Source: an uncultured delta proteobacterium (lineage in GTDB: Bacteria; Desulfobacterota; Syntrophorhabdia; Syntrophorhabdales; Syntrophorhabdaceae). Taken from it: 13,609 bases of DNA. A model generated the notes under the pieces. That model made no database searches and had not been told where the DNA came from. It saw only the letters and a program-made list of their open reading frames with translations. The first letter of the stretch is position 1; the number at the start of each line of letters is the position of its first letter. Location: contig CAIQJW010000127.1 of assembly GCA_903872255.1 (NCBI GenBank), forward strand, positions 1 to 13,609. Direction: 5' to 3'. The position numbers and the translations under genes are program-made. Positions 1-5,554 of this stretch are shown here, piece after piece.

Positions 1-57
1 ACATAAAACCTGCAAAGAAGGCCTTCCGGATGGGTAGGAAGATGAAGGGGGAAGCGT

Positions 58-243
58 GTGCAAAAGCAATACTATTTCATAACCAACAGAAGGATCGAAG
101 GTGCGGACGACTCCTGGGCCTGGGAAGACCTCCTTGCCGAGGATGAAAGGGAATATGAGGAACTGAGAAGACAGGGAAAAGCTATTATCCTGGACGAAGA
201 AAATACTGCTGATGCAGAAGATACGGGGAAAGGGACGGAATAA
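58..243 (+). CDS. Small acidic hypothetical protein (61 aa)
   Basis: Family not recognised. The start is GTG, preceded by a purine-rich AAGGGGGAA Shine-Dalgarno region at about 45-53; an in-frame TGA at 43-45 rules out a longer form. The product is short and strongly acidic. Its middle, about residues 18-45, is a Glu/Asp/Arg/Trp-rich stretch likely to be helical, and its tail is Asp/Glu/Thr-rich and probably disordered. There is no signal peptide, membrane segment or cysteine motif. It ends 23 bp before the metallophosphatase on the same strand, so co-transcription is likely. A small partner or inhibitor of the downstream enzymes is possible, but nothing in the sequence shows that. Being real rests on the Shine-Dalgarno sequence, tight spacing and protein-like composition. 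Confidence 0.6.
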   Translation: MQKQYYFITNRRIEGADDSWAWEDLLAEDEREYEELRRQGKAIILDEENTADAEDTGKGTE

Positions 244-266
244 GTTGCCTATGGTGAGGATTCGAC

Positions 267-1127
267 ATGATAACTGATGGACAAAGACGACGTATTGTCG
301 TGGGCGATGTGCATGGGGAAATTGAAGGGTTCATCGAGATCCTTGGTAACGCCGGGTTGATCGATGGGGACGCCTCCTGGAAGGGGGACAGCGGTATACT
401 GGTCCAGACGGGAGACGTTGTCGACCGGGGGCCTGCGTCCCTCGAAGCGTTCCGGTTCCTTGCAAAACTGCAGAAGGAGGCTACCATCGCCGGGGGCAAG
501 GTCGTGCGGCTTTGCGGCAACCATGAAGTGATGCTGCTTGAGGGATATTACGGGTATGCGAACTACGAGGACCCCGAGGCCCTTGCCTGTGAACTGAAAG
601 ACGAGATCATGCAAGGTGATGTGATCGCTTCATATACCGACGGGAAAAGGCTCTACACGCACGCCGGCCTGAGGTCGGTTGTCAGGAACGCGATAGTCGG
701 GACAGCCGGCGAACAGGAACCGGCACCCAAATCCGGTATGATCGACCTATTTTGGTTGTCAGGCAGGATCAACGAAATATTCAAGGATGCTGTCGGAAAT
801 GATCTTGTCGAACGTCACCCCATCTTTTACGTGGGCCGCGACAGGGGCGGGAACGATCCTGCGGGAGGCATATTCTGGTGCGATCTGACGTCGATAACCC
901 GATCGGAGGAGGCTTTTACGATCAGGCAGGTATTCGGTCACACCCCGACAGGAAAGGCCGGGGTTGCGTCGGCCCGCGGACTGGGCCTCATCGACGTTGA
1001 TGCCGGGATGTGCCGGGTCTACGGGGGAGAGAGGGTCTATCTCGAGATCACGCCCGATGGCCGTCTTATCCAGCACAGCAAGGGCCATTTGGAATGGGAG
1101 GCAACGGAGCTCGAAGGAGATCTATAA
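267..1127 (+). CDS. PPP-type metallophosphatase (calcineurin-like phosphoesterase)
   Basis: A 286-residue dinuclear-metal phosphatase. The PPP-family metal-site signatures are all present in order: GDVHG (13-17), GDVVDRG (49-55), GNHE (84-87), a metal-ligand His in YTHAGL (His132) and another in FGHTPTG (His225). The GDxxDRG form places it with PPP-type enzymes (bacterial Ser/Thr or Shewanella-like phosphatases, ApaH-like dinucleotide hydrolases) rather than the wider MRE11-like nucleases. With no signal peptide it should be cytoplasmic. The substrate cannot be read from sequence: phosphoprotein, dinucleotide polyphosphate or a nucleic-acid end are all possible. The ATG at 267 follows GGTGAGGA at 254-260. 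It sits between a small acidic protein and an ERCC4-type nuclease on the same strand, hinting at a role in a shared pathway. The catalytic core looks intact. Confidence 0.9.
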   Translation: MITDGQRRRIVVGDVHGEIEGFIEILGNAGLIDGDASWKGDSGILVQTGDVVDRGPASLEAFRFLAKLQKEATIAGGKVVRLCGNHEVMLLEGYYGYANYEDPEALACELKDEIMQGDVIASYTDGKRLYTHAGLRSVVRNAIVGTAGEQEPAPKSGMIDLFWLSGRINEIFKDAVGNDLVERHPIFYVGRDRGGNDPAGGIFWCDLTSITRSEEAFTIRQVFGHTPTGKAGVASARGLGLIDVDAGMCRVYGGERVYLEITPDGRLIQHSKGHLEWEATELEGDL

Positions 1128-1175
1128 AAGTGCAGGAACCGAGACACGGTGACAATTATCGATGATTGAGGGAAC

Positions 1176-2111
1176 ATGATGGTCACATACGAGTACGAGT
1201 GCAATCACTGCGGCTACAGGGTAAAGACAAGCGGGCCCTGGCCCTATTACGGGGACGGCAGGAAAAGGGCGTCAATCGGGGAACCTGTCAACGGGGTATC
1301 GAGGCCCGTGCACGGACTCGTCGCCGAGGTCTACTGCCCCGTCTGCGACAAGGAAAAAACATACATCATTGCGGAATACCCCAAGCCTCTGCAAACGGTC
1401 GACGATATCTGGTTTCGCCCCGGCGCGCCGGCCAGGCTGAGGACGAGGTGTTATAAGTGCAAAGGCTCCATCGCCCTGGTATTGCCCGAAGGGGAGGTCG
1501 CGTGCCCTCGCTGCAGGAAGGGGGCCTTTACAAGCTTCTGGTTTGAAGGCGATGCCGGATGCCTCTATCCCGTCTCCCCGACCAAGACCGCCCTCAGGGT
1601 CAGGCAGGGCGGAAAATCCGTCAAAGTCCCCAAACCTGTCGTTATAATAGACTCTGCGGAGCATATGGGCTACACATTCAAGAGGTTCACCAACTGGTTC
1701 GCAGGAACAGTGCGCAGAAGACTGCCCACCGGCGATTACACATTGTCGGGACTGGAGAAAGAGATAGTCATAGAAAGAAAGACCCTTCCCGACCTGGTAA
1801 ACTCGATCATACAGGAGAGGAAGAACTTCATAGCGAAATGCGAGAAACTCGCGGTATTCAAGAAGAAATGCATCGTCATAGAGGGGAGCTTGAGCGCCCT
1901 GAAGACTCCATATCAGGAATCGCAGGCCCATCCCAATGCGGTCCTTGGCAGCATCGTCGCGGTGCAGGAACGATGGGACATCCCCGTCTATTTCCTCGAC
2001 ACCTTCCTCCTCGCCGAGGAATTCGTCGCCAGCATGCTCAGCAAGTACCACGCGCTCTGGTGGCTCGAAGCGAACGGGTACGAGCGGTGCATCATAGAGG
2101 GGGACATATAG
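1176..2111 (+). CDS. Zinc-ribbon / ERCC4 (XPF-type) nuclease-domain protein
   Basis: Probable structure-specific DNA endonuclease. The C-terminal half carries the XPF/ERCC4 active-site signature GDXnERKX3D: GDY at 186-188, ERK at 200-202 and Asp206, preceded by a hydrophobic strand ending in Asp159 and followed by the Ser/Ile-rich helix usual for the fold. The N-terminal half has four CxxC knuckles (Cys9/12, 54/57, 92/95, 110/113), consistent with two zinc ribbons that could bind DNA or RNA. No helix-hairpin-helix domain or helicase is attached, unlike archaeal or eukaryotic XPF. Two adjacent ATGs compete: GAGGGA at 1168-1173 lies 2 nt from 1176 and 5 nt from 1179, so initiation at 1179 is slightly favoured. 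The gene starts about 50 bp after the phosphatase, same strand. The domain call is firm; the biological role is unknown. Confidence 0.85.
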   Translation: MMVTYEYECNHCGYRVKTSGPWPYYGDGRKRASIGEPVNGVSRPVHGLVAEVYCPVCDKEKTYIIAEYPKPLQTVDDIWFRPGAPARLRTRCYKCKGSIALVLPEGEVACPRCRKGAFTSFWFEGDAGCLYPVSPTKTALRVRQGGKSVKVPKPVVIIDSAEHMGYTFKRFTNWFAGTVRRRLPTGDYTLSGLEKEIVIERKTLPDLVNSIIQERKNFIAKCEKLAVFKKKCIVIEGSLSALKTPYQESQAHPNAVLGSIVAVQERWDIPVYFLDTFLLAEEFVASMLSKYHALWWLEANGYERCIIEGDI

Positions 2112-2233
2112 GTATAGGTGATTTCCTATTGCAAATGCGACTACATGGCAACACAAACCCAGGATGATCGAGGACGCCGATATAAAAGCTCAACAGACAC
2201 GCTTCATGACGGATAATACAGGTGCGTTACCGG

Positions 2234-2542
2234 TCATGCAGTTTTGCGTTGCAGGATCTTAACCTCGGCCTCGATGCGCCCTTTGAGTTTTTCTTTTTCA
2301 ACCTCGATGTCGTAGCGGGCCTGCAGGTTAAGCCAGAAGCGTTCTGAAAGTCCGAAATAGCGCGAAAGCCTTAACGCGGTATCGGCGGTTATCGAGCGTT
2401 TTCCGTGAACGATCTCATTGATCCGGCGGGCAGGAACGCTTATGTCTTTTGCGAGCCTGTACTGGCTTATTTTCAGAGGTATAAGAAATTCTTCAGACAG
2501 GATCTCTCCGGGATGGACCGGTTCTATTGTTGCGCCTGCCAT
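2234..2542 (-). CDS. higA: HigA-type antitoxin, XRE-family HTH regulator
   Basis: Antitoxin of a type II module and probable autorepressor. The 102-residue protein opens with the typical HigA stretch 'IEPVHPGEILSEEF', followed by a Cro/C1-type helix-turn-helix around residues 25-60 with the family-typical 'RRINEIVHGKRSIT' and then 'LRLSRYFG'. The C-terminal tail is a charged helix. A longer reading from 2566 exists, but initiation at 2542 is preferred: a near-perfect AAGGAGG lies 5 nt upstream and the protein then begins like other HigA proteins. That Shine-Dalgarno sequence overlaps the higB stop codon (TAAGGAGG), giving a 10-nt intergenic gap and suggesting translational coupling. The toxin-first order is the usual higBA order. 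It should bind HigB and the palindrome upstream of higB. Confidence 0.93.
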   Translation of the reverse strand: MAGATIEPVHPGEILSEEFLIPLKISQYRLAKDISVPARRINEIVHGKRSITADTALRLSRYFGLSERFWLNLQARYDIEVEKEKLKGRIEAEVKILQRKTA

Positions 2543-2552
2543 GTTTTCCTCC

Positions 2553-2834
2553 TTAATGATAATCAACTATTTCGACCTCGTGCGCGTTTGAGCCATGCCA
2601 GCGGAAGCATATGCGCCACTGGTCGTTTATTCTTATACTATATTGTCCCAGGCGGTCGCCTCCAAGTTTCTCCAGCTGGTTTCCGGGAGGCACCCTGAGG
2701 TCTTCCAACCTTTCTGCGGCATCCAGCACCAAGAGCAGCCTGAGGGCCTTCCGCCGGATATCGCCTGAAATTTTCGATACATGCTTTCGGGCAAAAAGCT
2801 TCTCTGTGTGCTTGCATCGAAAGGTTTTGATCAT
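2553..2834 (-). CDS. higB: HigB-type toxin, RelE-superfamily mRNA interferase
   Basis: A 93-residue toxin of the HigB/RelE fold, expected to cleave mRNA at the ribosome and to be neutralised by the adjacent HigA. Family hallmarks are visible: the start 'MIKTF', 'DLRVPPGNQLEKL' (45-57), the catalytic-region strand 'SIRINDQWRICF' (66-77) and a C-terminal 'EIVDYH'. The length is normal and no lesion is visible, so the toxin is probably active. No Shine-Dalgarno sequence precedes the ATG. The best promoter places the transcript start almost on the ATG, so it is probably translated from a leaderless mRNA, which would keep toxin output low relative to antitoxin. It is the first gene of a two-gene operon. 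Confidence 0.93.
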   Translation of the reverse strand: MIKTFRCKHTEKLFARKHVSKISGDIRRKALRLLLVLDAAERLEDLRVPPGNQLEKLGGDRLGQYSIRINDQWRICFRWHGSNAHEVEIVDYH

Positions 2835-2835
2835 C

Positions 2836-2870
2836 TGACAAATAGTAACGCTATACGTTATTATTTGTCA
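2836..2870. promoter_or_regulatory. Probable HigA operator (35-bp near-palindrome)
   Basis: The outer arms TGACAAATA (2836-2844) and TATTTGTCA (2862-2870) are perfect inverted repeats. The inner arms TAACG (2846-2850) and CGTTA (2856-2860) are also perfect, around a 5-nt centre; only one arm pair (2845/2861) mismatches. A further half-site AGCGTTAC (2871-2878) is the exact inverse of GTAACGCT (2845-2852). The element covers the -10 region and abuts the -35, as expected for autorepression by a HigA dimer or HigBA complex. Confidence 0.65.
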
Positions 2871-2871
2871 A
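2842..2871 (-). promoter_or_regulatory. higBA promoter
   Basis: On the minus strand a perfect -35 TTGACA (2866-2871) is separated by 18 bp from a -10 TACTAT (2842-2847, 4 of 6 consensus). Transcription should begin near 2835, adjacent to the higB ATG at 2834. The whole promoter lies inside a 35-bp near-palindrome, the likely HigA operator. Confidence 0.65.
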
Positions 2872-2984
2872 GCGTTACCATGCAGGAGAAATGAGTCATG
2901 GGGTCATTGGTTACAAAATAATTACAATTCTTGAAGCTAATGAGTTGTCGGTTTTTTTCAGATGTTTTGGTGGGTTGCTGCCGC

Positions 2985-3506
2985 TTATTTTGAAGGGATA
3001 ATTGTGATTTTGATTGATGCAGCGCCGCCGGCGCCGAAACCGATAAATTCTCCGGCTGCGTTGAAGCTCACCGTCAGCTCAACCTCGCCGATATTGTATC
3101 GGCCGGTCATAAGGGTAGATATTTCGTCACACATACCCGCTATCTCATCTTTTGCCCTCTCGAACCCTCTTTTCAGGGCAGCCGCTGAGACTGTTTTTTG
3201 CTGTTCCTGCGGCAACGGCCTTTTATCGTTGGATGCAAATCCAAACTCTCTTTTCGGCCGGTCAAAGGAGGGAAAAGATTTTCCTTCCCTGTGTCCCCGT
3301 AAATCGCCACGGCTTCGATCTTCCTTCTCGGGCGTGCTTCTTGTCCTTCCTGGTGGAGTAAAATGTTCAGATGATCTGTCTTTGCGCCCGCGGTAAGCGT
3401 CAGCACTTCGGTCCGCCTTCTCGGGCAGGCCCTTTCGCGGCCTTTTCGGTGAATCCGATGGTCCTGATTTAGCTTCGTATCTATCTTTTCCGAATCGTTT
3501 GGGCAT
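2985..3506 (-). CDS. Charged-tail protein with Trypco1/Pepco-like C-terminal domain
   Basis: A 173-residue protein in two parts. Residues 1 to about 100 are dominated by Arg, Lys, Asp, Glu, Ser and Pro and look disordered. Residues about 104-172 form a compact domain: a long helix (104-134), then beta strands around 'EVELTVSFNAAGEF' and a glycine-rich turn leading to 'ASIKITI'. That helix-plus-strands pattern resembles the small trypsin-co-occurring (Trypco1) or peptidase-co-occurring (Pepco) domains known from NTPase/peptidase conflict systems. The match is by eye and either family is possible. The reading frame extends upstream to 3749, but that part has unprotein-like composition, so ATG 3506 is preferred. 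No strong Shine-Dalgarno sequence is seen. No peptidase, STAND NTPase or caspase-like gene lies nearby, so the usual partners are absent from this window. Confidence 0.55.
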   Translation of the reverse strand: MPKRFGKDRYEAKSGPSDSPKRPRKGLPEKADRSADAYRGRKDRSSEHFTPPGRTRSTPEKEDRSRGDLRGHREGKSFPSFDRPKREFGFASNDKRPLPQEQQKTVSAAALKRGFERAKDEIAGMCDEISTLMTGRYNIGEVELTVSFNAAGEFIGFGAGGAASIKITIIPSK

Positions 3507-3546
3507 AGCGGCATAGTATCGTCTATTAGAGGCTGGTTTGCAAGGG

Positions 3547-3574
3547 AATAAAGAGATCGGAAGTTCATTGTCAG
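3547..3574 (-). promoter_or_regulatory. Weak candidate promoter for the 2985-3506 gene
   Basis: On the minus strand CTGACA (3569-3574, 5 of 6 of the -35 consensus) is followed after 16 bp by TTTATT (3547-3552, 4 of 6 of the -10). Transcription would begin near 3540, about 34 nt before the chosen ATG. The match is moderate only, but it supports the short start over the 3749 start. Confidence 0.25.
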
Positions 3575-3634
3575 AAAATATTCCCCGGCATATGGCGTCC
3601 TTTGGTCCCGAACATGACATGGAAATGCATGATG

Positions 3635-3661
3635 GCAAGACCTGACCCCACGAGCTAATTC
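3635..3661 (-). repeat. REP-like repeat half-site, possibly RAYT-associated remnant
   Basis: On the minus strand this reads GAATTAGCTCG followed by TGGGGTCAGGTCTTGC. From memory, closely similar strings recur near REP-associated tyrosine transposase (Y1_Tnp) genes in Desulfobacterota-type genomes, where they are part of imperfect inverted repeats. Only one half is present and no transposase is nearby. It lies in the 318-bp gap 3507-3824, which otherwise holds no gene I can support. Confidence 0.3.
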
Positions 3662-3786
3662 CGAAGAGGTGAATTCTACTCTTGAAGTGCACCAGGCTTC
3701 CTTTCGGCTGTATACAGGAGGACCTTGAAAATAGGGAAATACAGGGCAATTAAGGGTTCTCGTACCGCAACCTGCCGGGCGGATTT

Positions 3787-3815
3787 TTGTTGACTTGCCG
3801 CACCCGGCATATAAC
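3787..3815 (+). promoter_or_regulatory. Weak candidate promoter for the Ig-like exported protein
   Basis: TTGTTG (3787-3792, 3 of 6) precedes TATAAC (3810-3815, 5 of 6) with a 17-bp spacer. Predicted transcription start is about 3822, leaving almost no leader before the ATG at 3825, which also lacks a Shine-Dalgarno sequence. A 4-bp stem GCCG/CGGC (3797-3808) sits in the spacer. Confidence 0.3.
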
Positions 3816-3824
3816 AATAAACGC

Positions 3825-4685
3825 ATGGATTTCCGGCTGTCGAGACGATTGTACATCGTAACCCTGTTTAGTGCGATCTCTCTTGTATTGTTTTTTGGCG
3901 GCCTTTCATCTGCAGCCGATGTAAAACCTGTTCAAAAACCGGCTGCGCAGAAACCGGTCTATAAGATCGAGGTACTATCCGTGGATCCTTCGAATATCCG
4001 GACCGGGCCGGGACAATCGGTCATAGCTACGGTAAACGGGGCTTCGCTCGATAAGATAACACGGGTATTAGTGCTTCTGGGAAATTCGGAAACAGGGAGC
4101 ATCAAGGCAACCCTCGGAACGGCATCCGCTGCGGTCCGGCAGGTCACGTTTCGCGTGGCGCGCGACGCGAAGCCCGCGAAATACCAGGTCCGTGTGACAG
4201 GCGGGAACCAGACAGTCACTATCCCGGCGGCCATTTTCAGTATCGAGGTTGTCGGGCAGCCTCAAAAACCTGTTGTCTCGGGATCTACCCAGCAAAAACA
4301 AACCGCAGTTGGTCCCGGCACAGCATCCAGGCCGACATCGGTTTCCGGTGCCGGCAGTACTCAGGCCCCGGCTTCGGGGGGCGCCTCGCAATCGACGTCA
4401 CCCGTTTCCGGAACTTCGGGCACAACATCGGGGCCCGCGGCGACGAAACCCGGTACGTCAACAACAGGCGACTTCAAGCCGATCGTAATAAATACGGAGA
4501 AATTGACAGCTACTATAAAGCAGGCGGGGCCCGCGCTTGAACCAAACCAGCCCGTTGATATCAGGACCGAGAAACTTACGGCAACGATAAAAGAAACCGC
4601 ATCCTCCCTGAAGCCAGAGGAACCCGTTGTTATAAATACGGATAAATTGACTGCGACCATTAAAACAACTGATGCAGGCTATTGA
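3825..4685 (+). CDS. Exported Ig-like (IPT/TIG-like) protein with C-terminal 24-residue repeats
   Basis: Probable secreted or periplasmic protein of unknown function. Residues 1-31 form a signal peptide: Arg-rich start, hydrophobic core, then 'LSSAAD', with cleavage likely after Ala30 or 31. Residues about 47-143 look like one Ig-like beta domain of IPT/TIG character ('VDPSNIRTGPGQSVIATVNG', ending in 'IFSIEVV'). Residues about 147-215 are a Gly/Ser/Thr/Pro/Gln linker. The C-terminus holds three repeats (219-242, 243-266, 267-286), each containing exact KLTATIK. A TTG at 3795 would extend the frame by 10 residues, but it overlaps the predicted promoter and spoils the signal peptide, so ATG 3825 is chosen. 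No Shine-Dalgarno sequence is apparent. A second exported protein follows 37 bp downstream, probably in the same operon. Confidence 0.75.
   Translation: MDFRLSRRLYIVTLFSAISLVLFFGGLSSAADVKPVQKPAAQKPVYKIEVLSVDPSNIRTGPGQSVIATVNGASLDKITRVLVLLGNSETGSIKATLGTASAAVRQVTFRVARDAKPAKYQVRVTGGNQTVTIPAAIFSIEVVGQPQKPVVSGSTQQKQTAVGPGTASRPTSVSGAGSTQAPASGGASQSTSPVSGTSGTTSGPAATKPGTSTTGDFKPIVINTEKLTATIKQAGPALEPNQPVDIRTEKLTATIKETASSLKPEEPVVINTDKLTATIKTTDAGY
4479..4682 (+). repeat. Three tandem 72-bp coding repeats
   Basis: In-frame copies at 4479-4550, 4551-4622 and 4623-4682 (the last shortened to 60 bp) encode P-x-x-I-x-T-(E/D)-KLTATIK. The protein motif is strictly kept while codons differ between copies: the KLTATIK stretches use different synonyms for Leu, Thr, Ala and Ile. 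This suggests an old duplication under protein-level selection rather than recent slippage. Confidence 0.85.
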
Positions 4686-4722
4686 GGGACCAATACAGAA
4701 TGTTTACATTAAGGTGGAAAAT

Positions 4723-5175
4723 ATGAAAAATATAAGACGGTTGGCAATAATGTTGTGCCTATGCTCCTTCGCGTTTATCCCCGGATTTACCACGGACCTT
4801 TTCGCAGTAGACCTGACGCTCAACGTCCCCGTAGAATTGGTCAATATGCCGAAATCCGTCACGGCAGGGTACGTATCATGCTCAGCGTATGGGGCCGACC
4901 GTGTTCATAACGTAGTGAACAACCAGCAAAGACTGGGTGATGGAAATTTTAGTTTTAATATCAAGGGGAATTACAGCGGCATCGCAAAAATTGTTATCAA
5001 GAATGAGATCCCGAACCCCCCCAAGGGGTTGGCATATAACTGTTTATTATTTCTCATGGATACGGATATGCCTGCGAGCAAACAATCCGCGTATCATGCT
5101 GCCGGCAACGTTTTGAGCAGATACGCCATCGATACATCCAAACCCCTCAAGTATGAGGTTAAAGGGATCAGGTAA
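4723..5175 (+). CDS. Small exported protein, unknown family (150 aa)
   Basis: Not recognised. The ATG at 4723 follows a good AAGGTGG (4711-4717) at 5 nt. Residues 1-28 form a signal peptide with cleavage predicted after Phe-Ala (27-28), giving a mature chain of about 122 residues beginning VDLTLNVP. The mature protein is rich in alternating hydrophobic residues, consistent with beta sheet. It has exactly two cysteines (Cys53 in 'VSCSAY' and Cys107 in 'YNCLL'), so one disulfide is plausible in the periplasm. It lies 37 bp after the Ig-like repeat protein on the same strand, and the pair may form a periplasmic or surface complex. An alternative start at 4672 would add 17 residues and overlap the previous gene; the Shine-Dalgarno sequence and signal peptide argue against it. 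Confidence 0.7.
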   Translation: MKNIRRLAIMLCLCSFAFIPGFTTDLFAVDLTLNVPVELVNMPKSVTAGYVSCSAYGADRVHNVVNNQQRLGDGNFSFNIKGNYSGIAKIVIKNEIPNPPKGLAYNCLLFLMDTDMPASKQSAYHAAGNVLSRYAIDTSKPLKYEVKGIR

Positions 5176-5197
5176 TATCGTCTGCGCCTTTGAATTT

Positions 5198-5320
5198 CTA
5201 AAGCACAAAGAAAACGCTGCCGCGCCGAAGCGAAATTATCTCGATAGTCTTGCCCGCCATCATAGTGAGCCCGGTTTTAGTTAATTCGGCGTTCGCCCAA
5301 CTTTCCTGCAGTGATGTCAA
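5198..5320 (-). pseudogene. Possible small ORF or gene remnant in the 373-bp gap
   Basis: A minus-strand frame from TTG 5320 to TAG 5198 gives about 40 residues with protein-like composition, including the stretch 'AELTKTGLTMMAGKTIEII'. It is closed upstream by TGA near 5340 and has no clear Shine-Dalgarno sequence. It could be the end of a decayed gene, a microprotein or chance. I do not recognise it. Between it and 5400 I see nothing else supportable. Confidence 0.15.
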
Positions 5321-5411
5321 GCACGGCAATCCGAACCATCATGAAAGGCAGATTCCACCAGCGTCATCGTGTTAAAGTAGAAAAAGGGGGATAGCAATAT
5401 TTCACTGACTT

Positions 5412-5420
5412 TGCTAGAAT
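5412..5420 (+). promoter_or_regulatory. Candidate extended -10 promoter for the PAS gene
   Basis: TGCTAGAAT contains the extended -10 element TGn followed by TAGAAT (5 of 6 of TATAAT). No good -35 is visible, as is typical of extended -10 promoters. Transcription would start near 5427, directly before the CGTTCA repeat, giving a leader of about 128 nt. Confidence 0.35.
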
Positions 5421-5427
5421 GATGTAT

Positions 5428-5450
5428 CGTTCACGTTCACGTTCACGTTC
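5428..5450 (+). repeat. CGTTCA hexanucleotide microsatellite
   Basis: Three perfect tandem copies of CGTTCA (5428-5445) followed by a five-base partial copy CGTTC (5446-5450). It lies in non-coding DNA, about 105 bp before the PAS gene start and immediately after a candidate transcription start. A unit length divisible by three and a non-coding location mean any slippage would change spacing or leader structure, not a reading frame. Confidence 0.85.
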
Positions 5451-5554
5451 GTTTTCTGACTTCACTGTTTCGTTCTCTTTTACGTGCTCGATCTGGGGTA
5501 TTCATACTATTTGTCTTAAAGATTCGCTTCAATCTTAATAAAAGGGGGATGTAT

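Noticed and set aside
1..45. Possible end of an upstream gene
   Set aside because: One frame closes at TAG 35-37 and another runs to about 150, but 11 codons are too few to identify a gene.
1272..2156. 294-codon minus-strand ORF
   Set aside because: It lies antisense to the ERCC4 nuclease gene, whose cysteine knuckles and active-site motif are clearly real; the antisense product has no recognisable domain.
2205..2238. CATGAC / GTCATG inverted repeat after the nuclease gene
   Set aside because: Only six base pairs with a 22-nt loop and no T-run; too weak to call a terminator.
2891..3001. 36-residue plus-strand ORF divergent from higB
   Set aside because: An AGGAG is present but only 2 nt from the ATG, the ORF overlaps the end of the convergent gene, and the peptide shows no family feature.
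3507..3749. Upstream extension of the Trypco1/Pepco-like gene by 81 codons
   Set aside because: The extension is rich in Cys, Ser and Pro without pattern and spans the REP-like site and candidate promoter, so it is probably non-coding.
3173..3856. 227-codon minus-strand ORF
   Set aside because: It overlaps the preferred gene in another frame, crosses the intergenic repeat and start of the exported gene, and has an unprotein-like composition.
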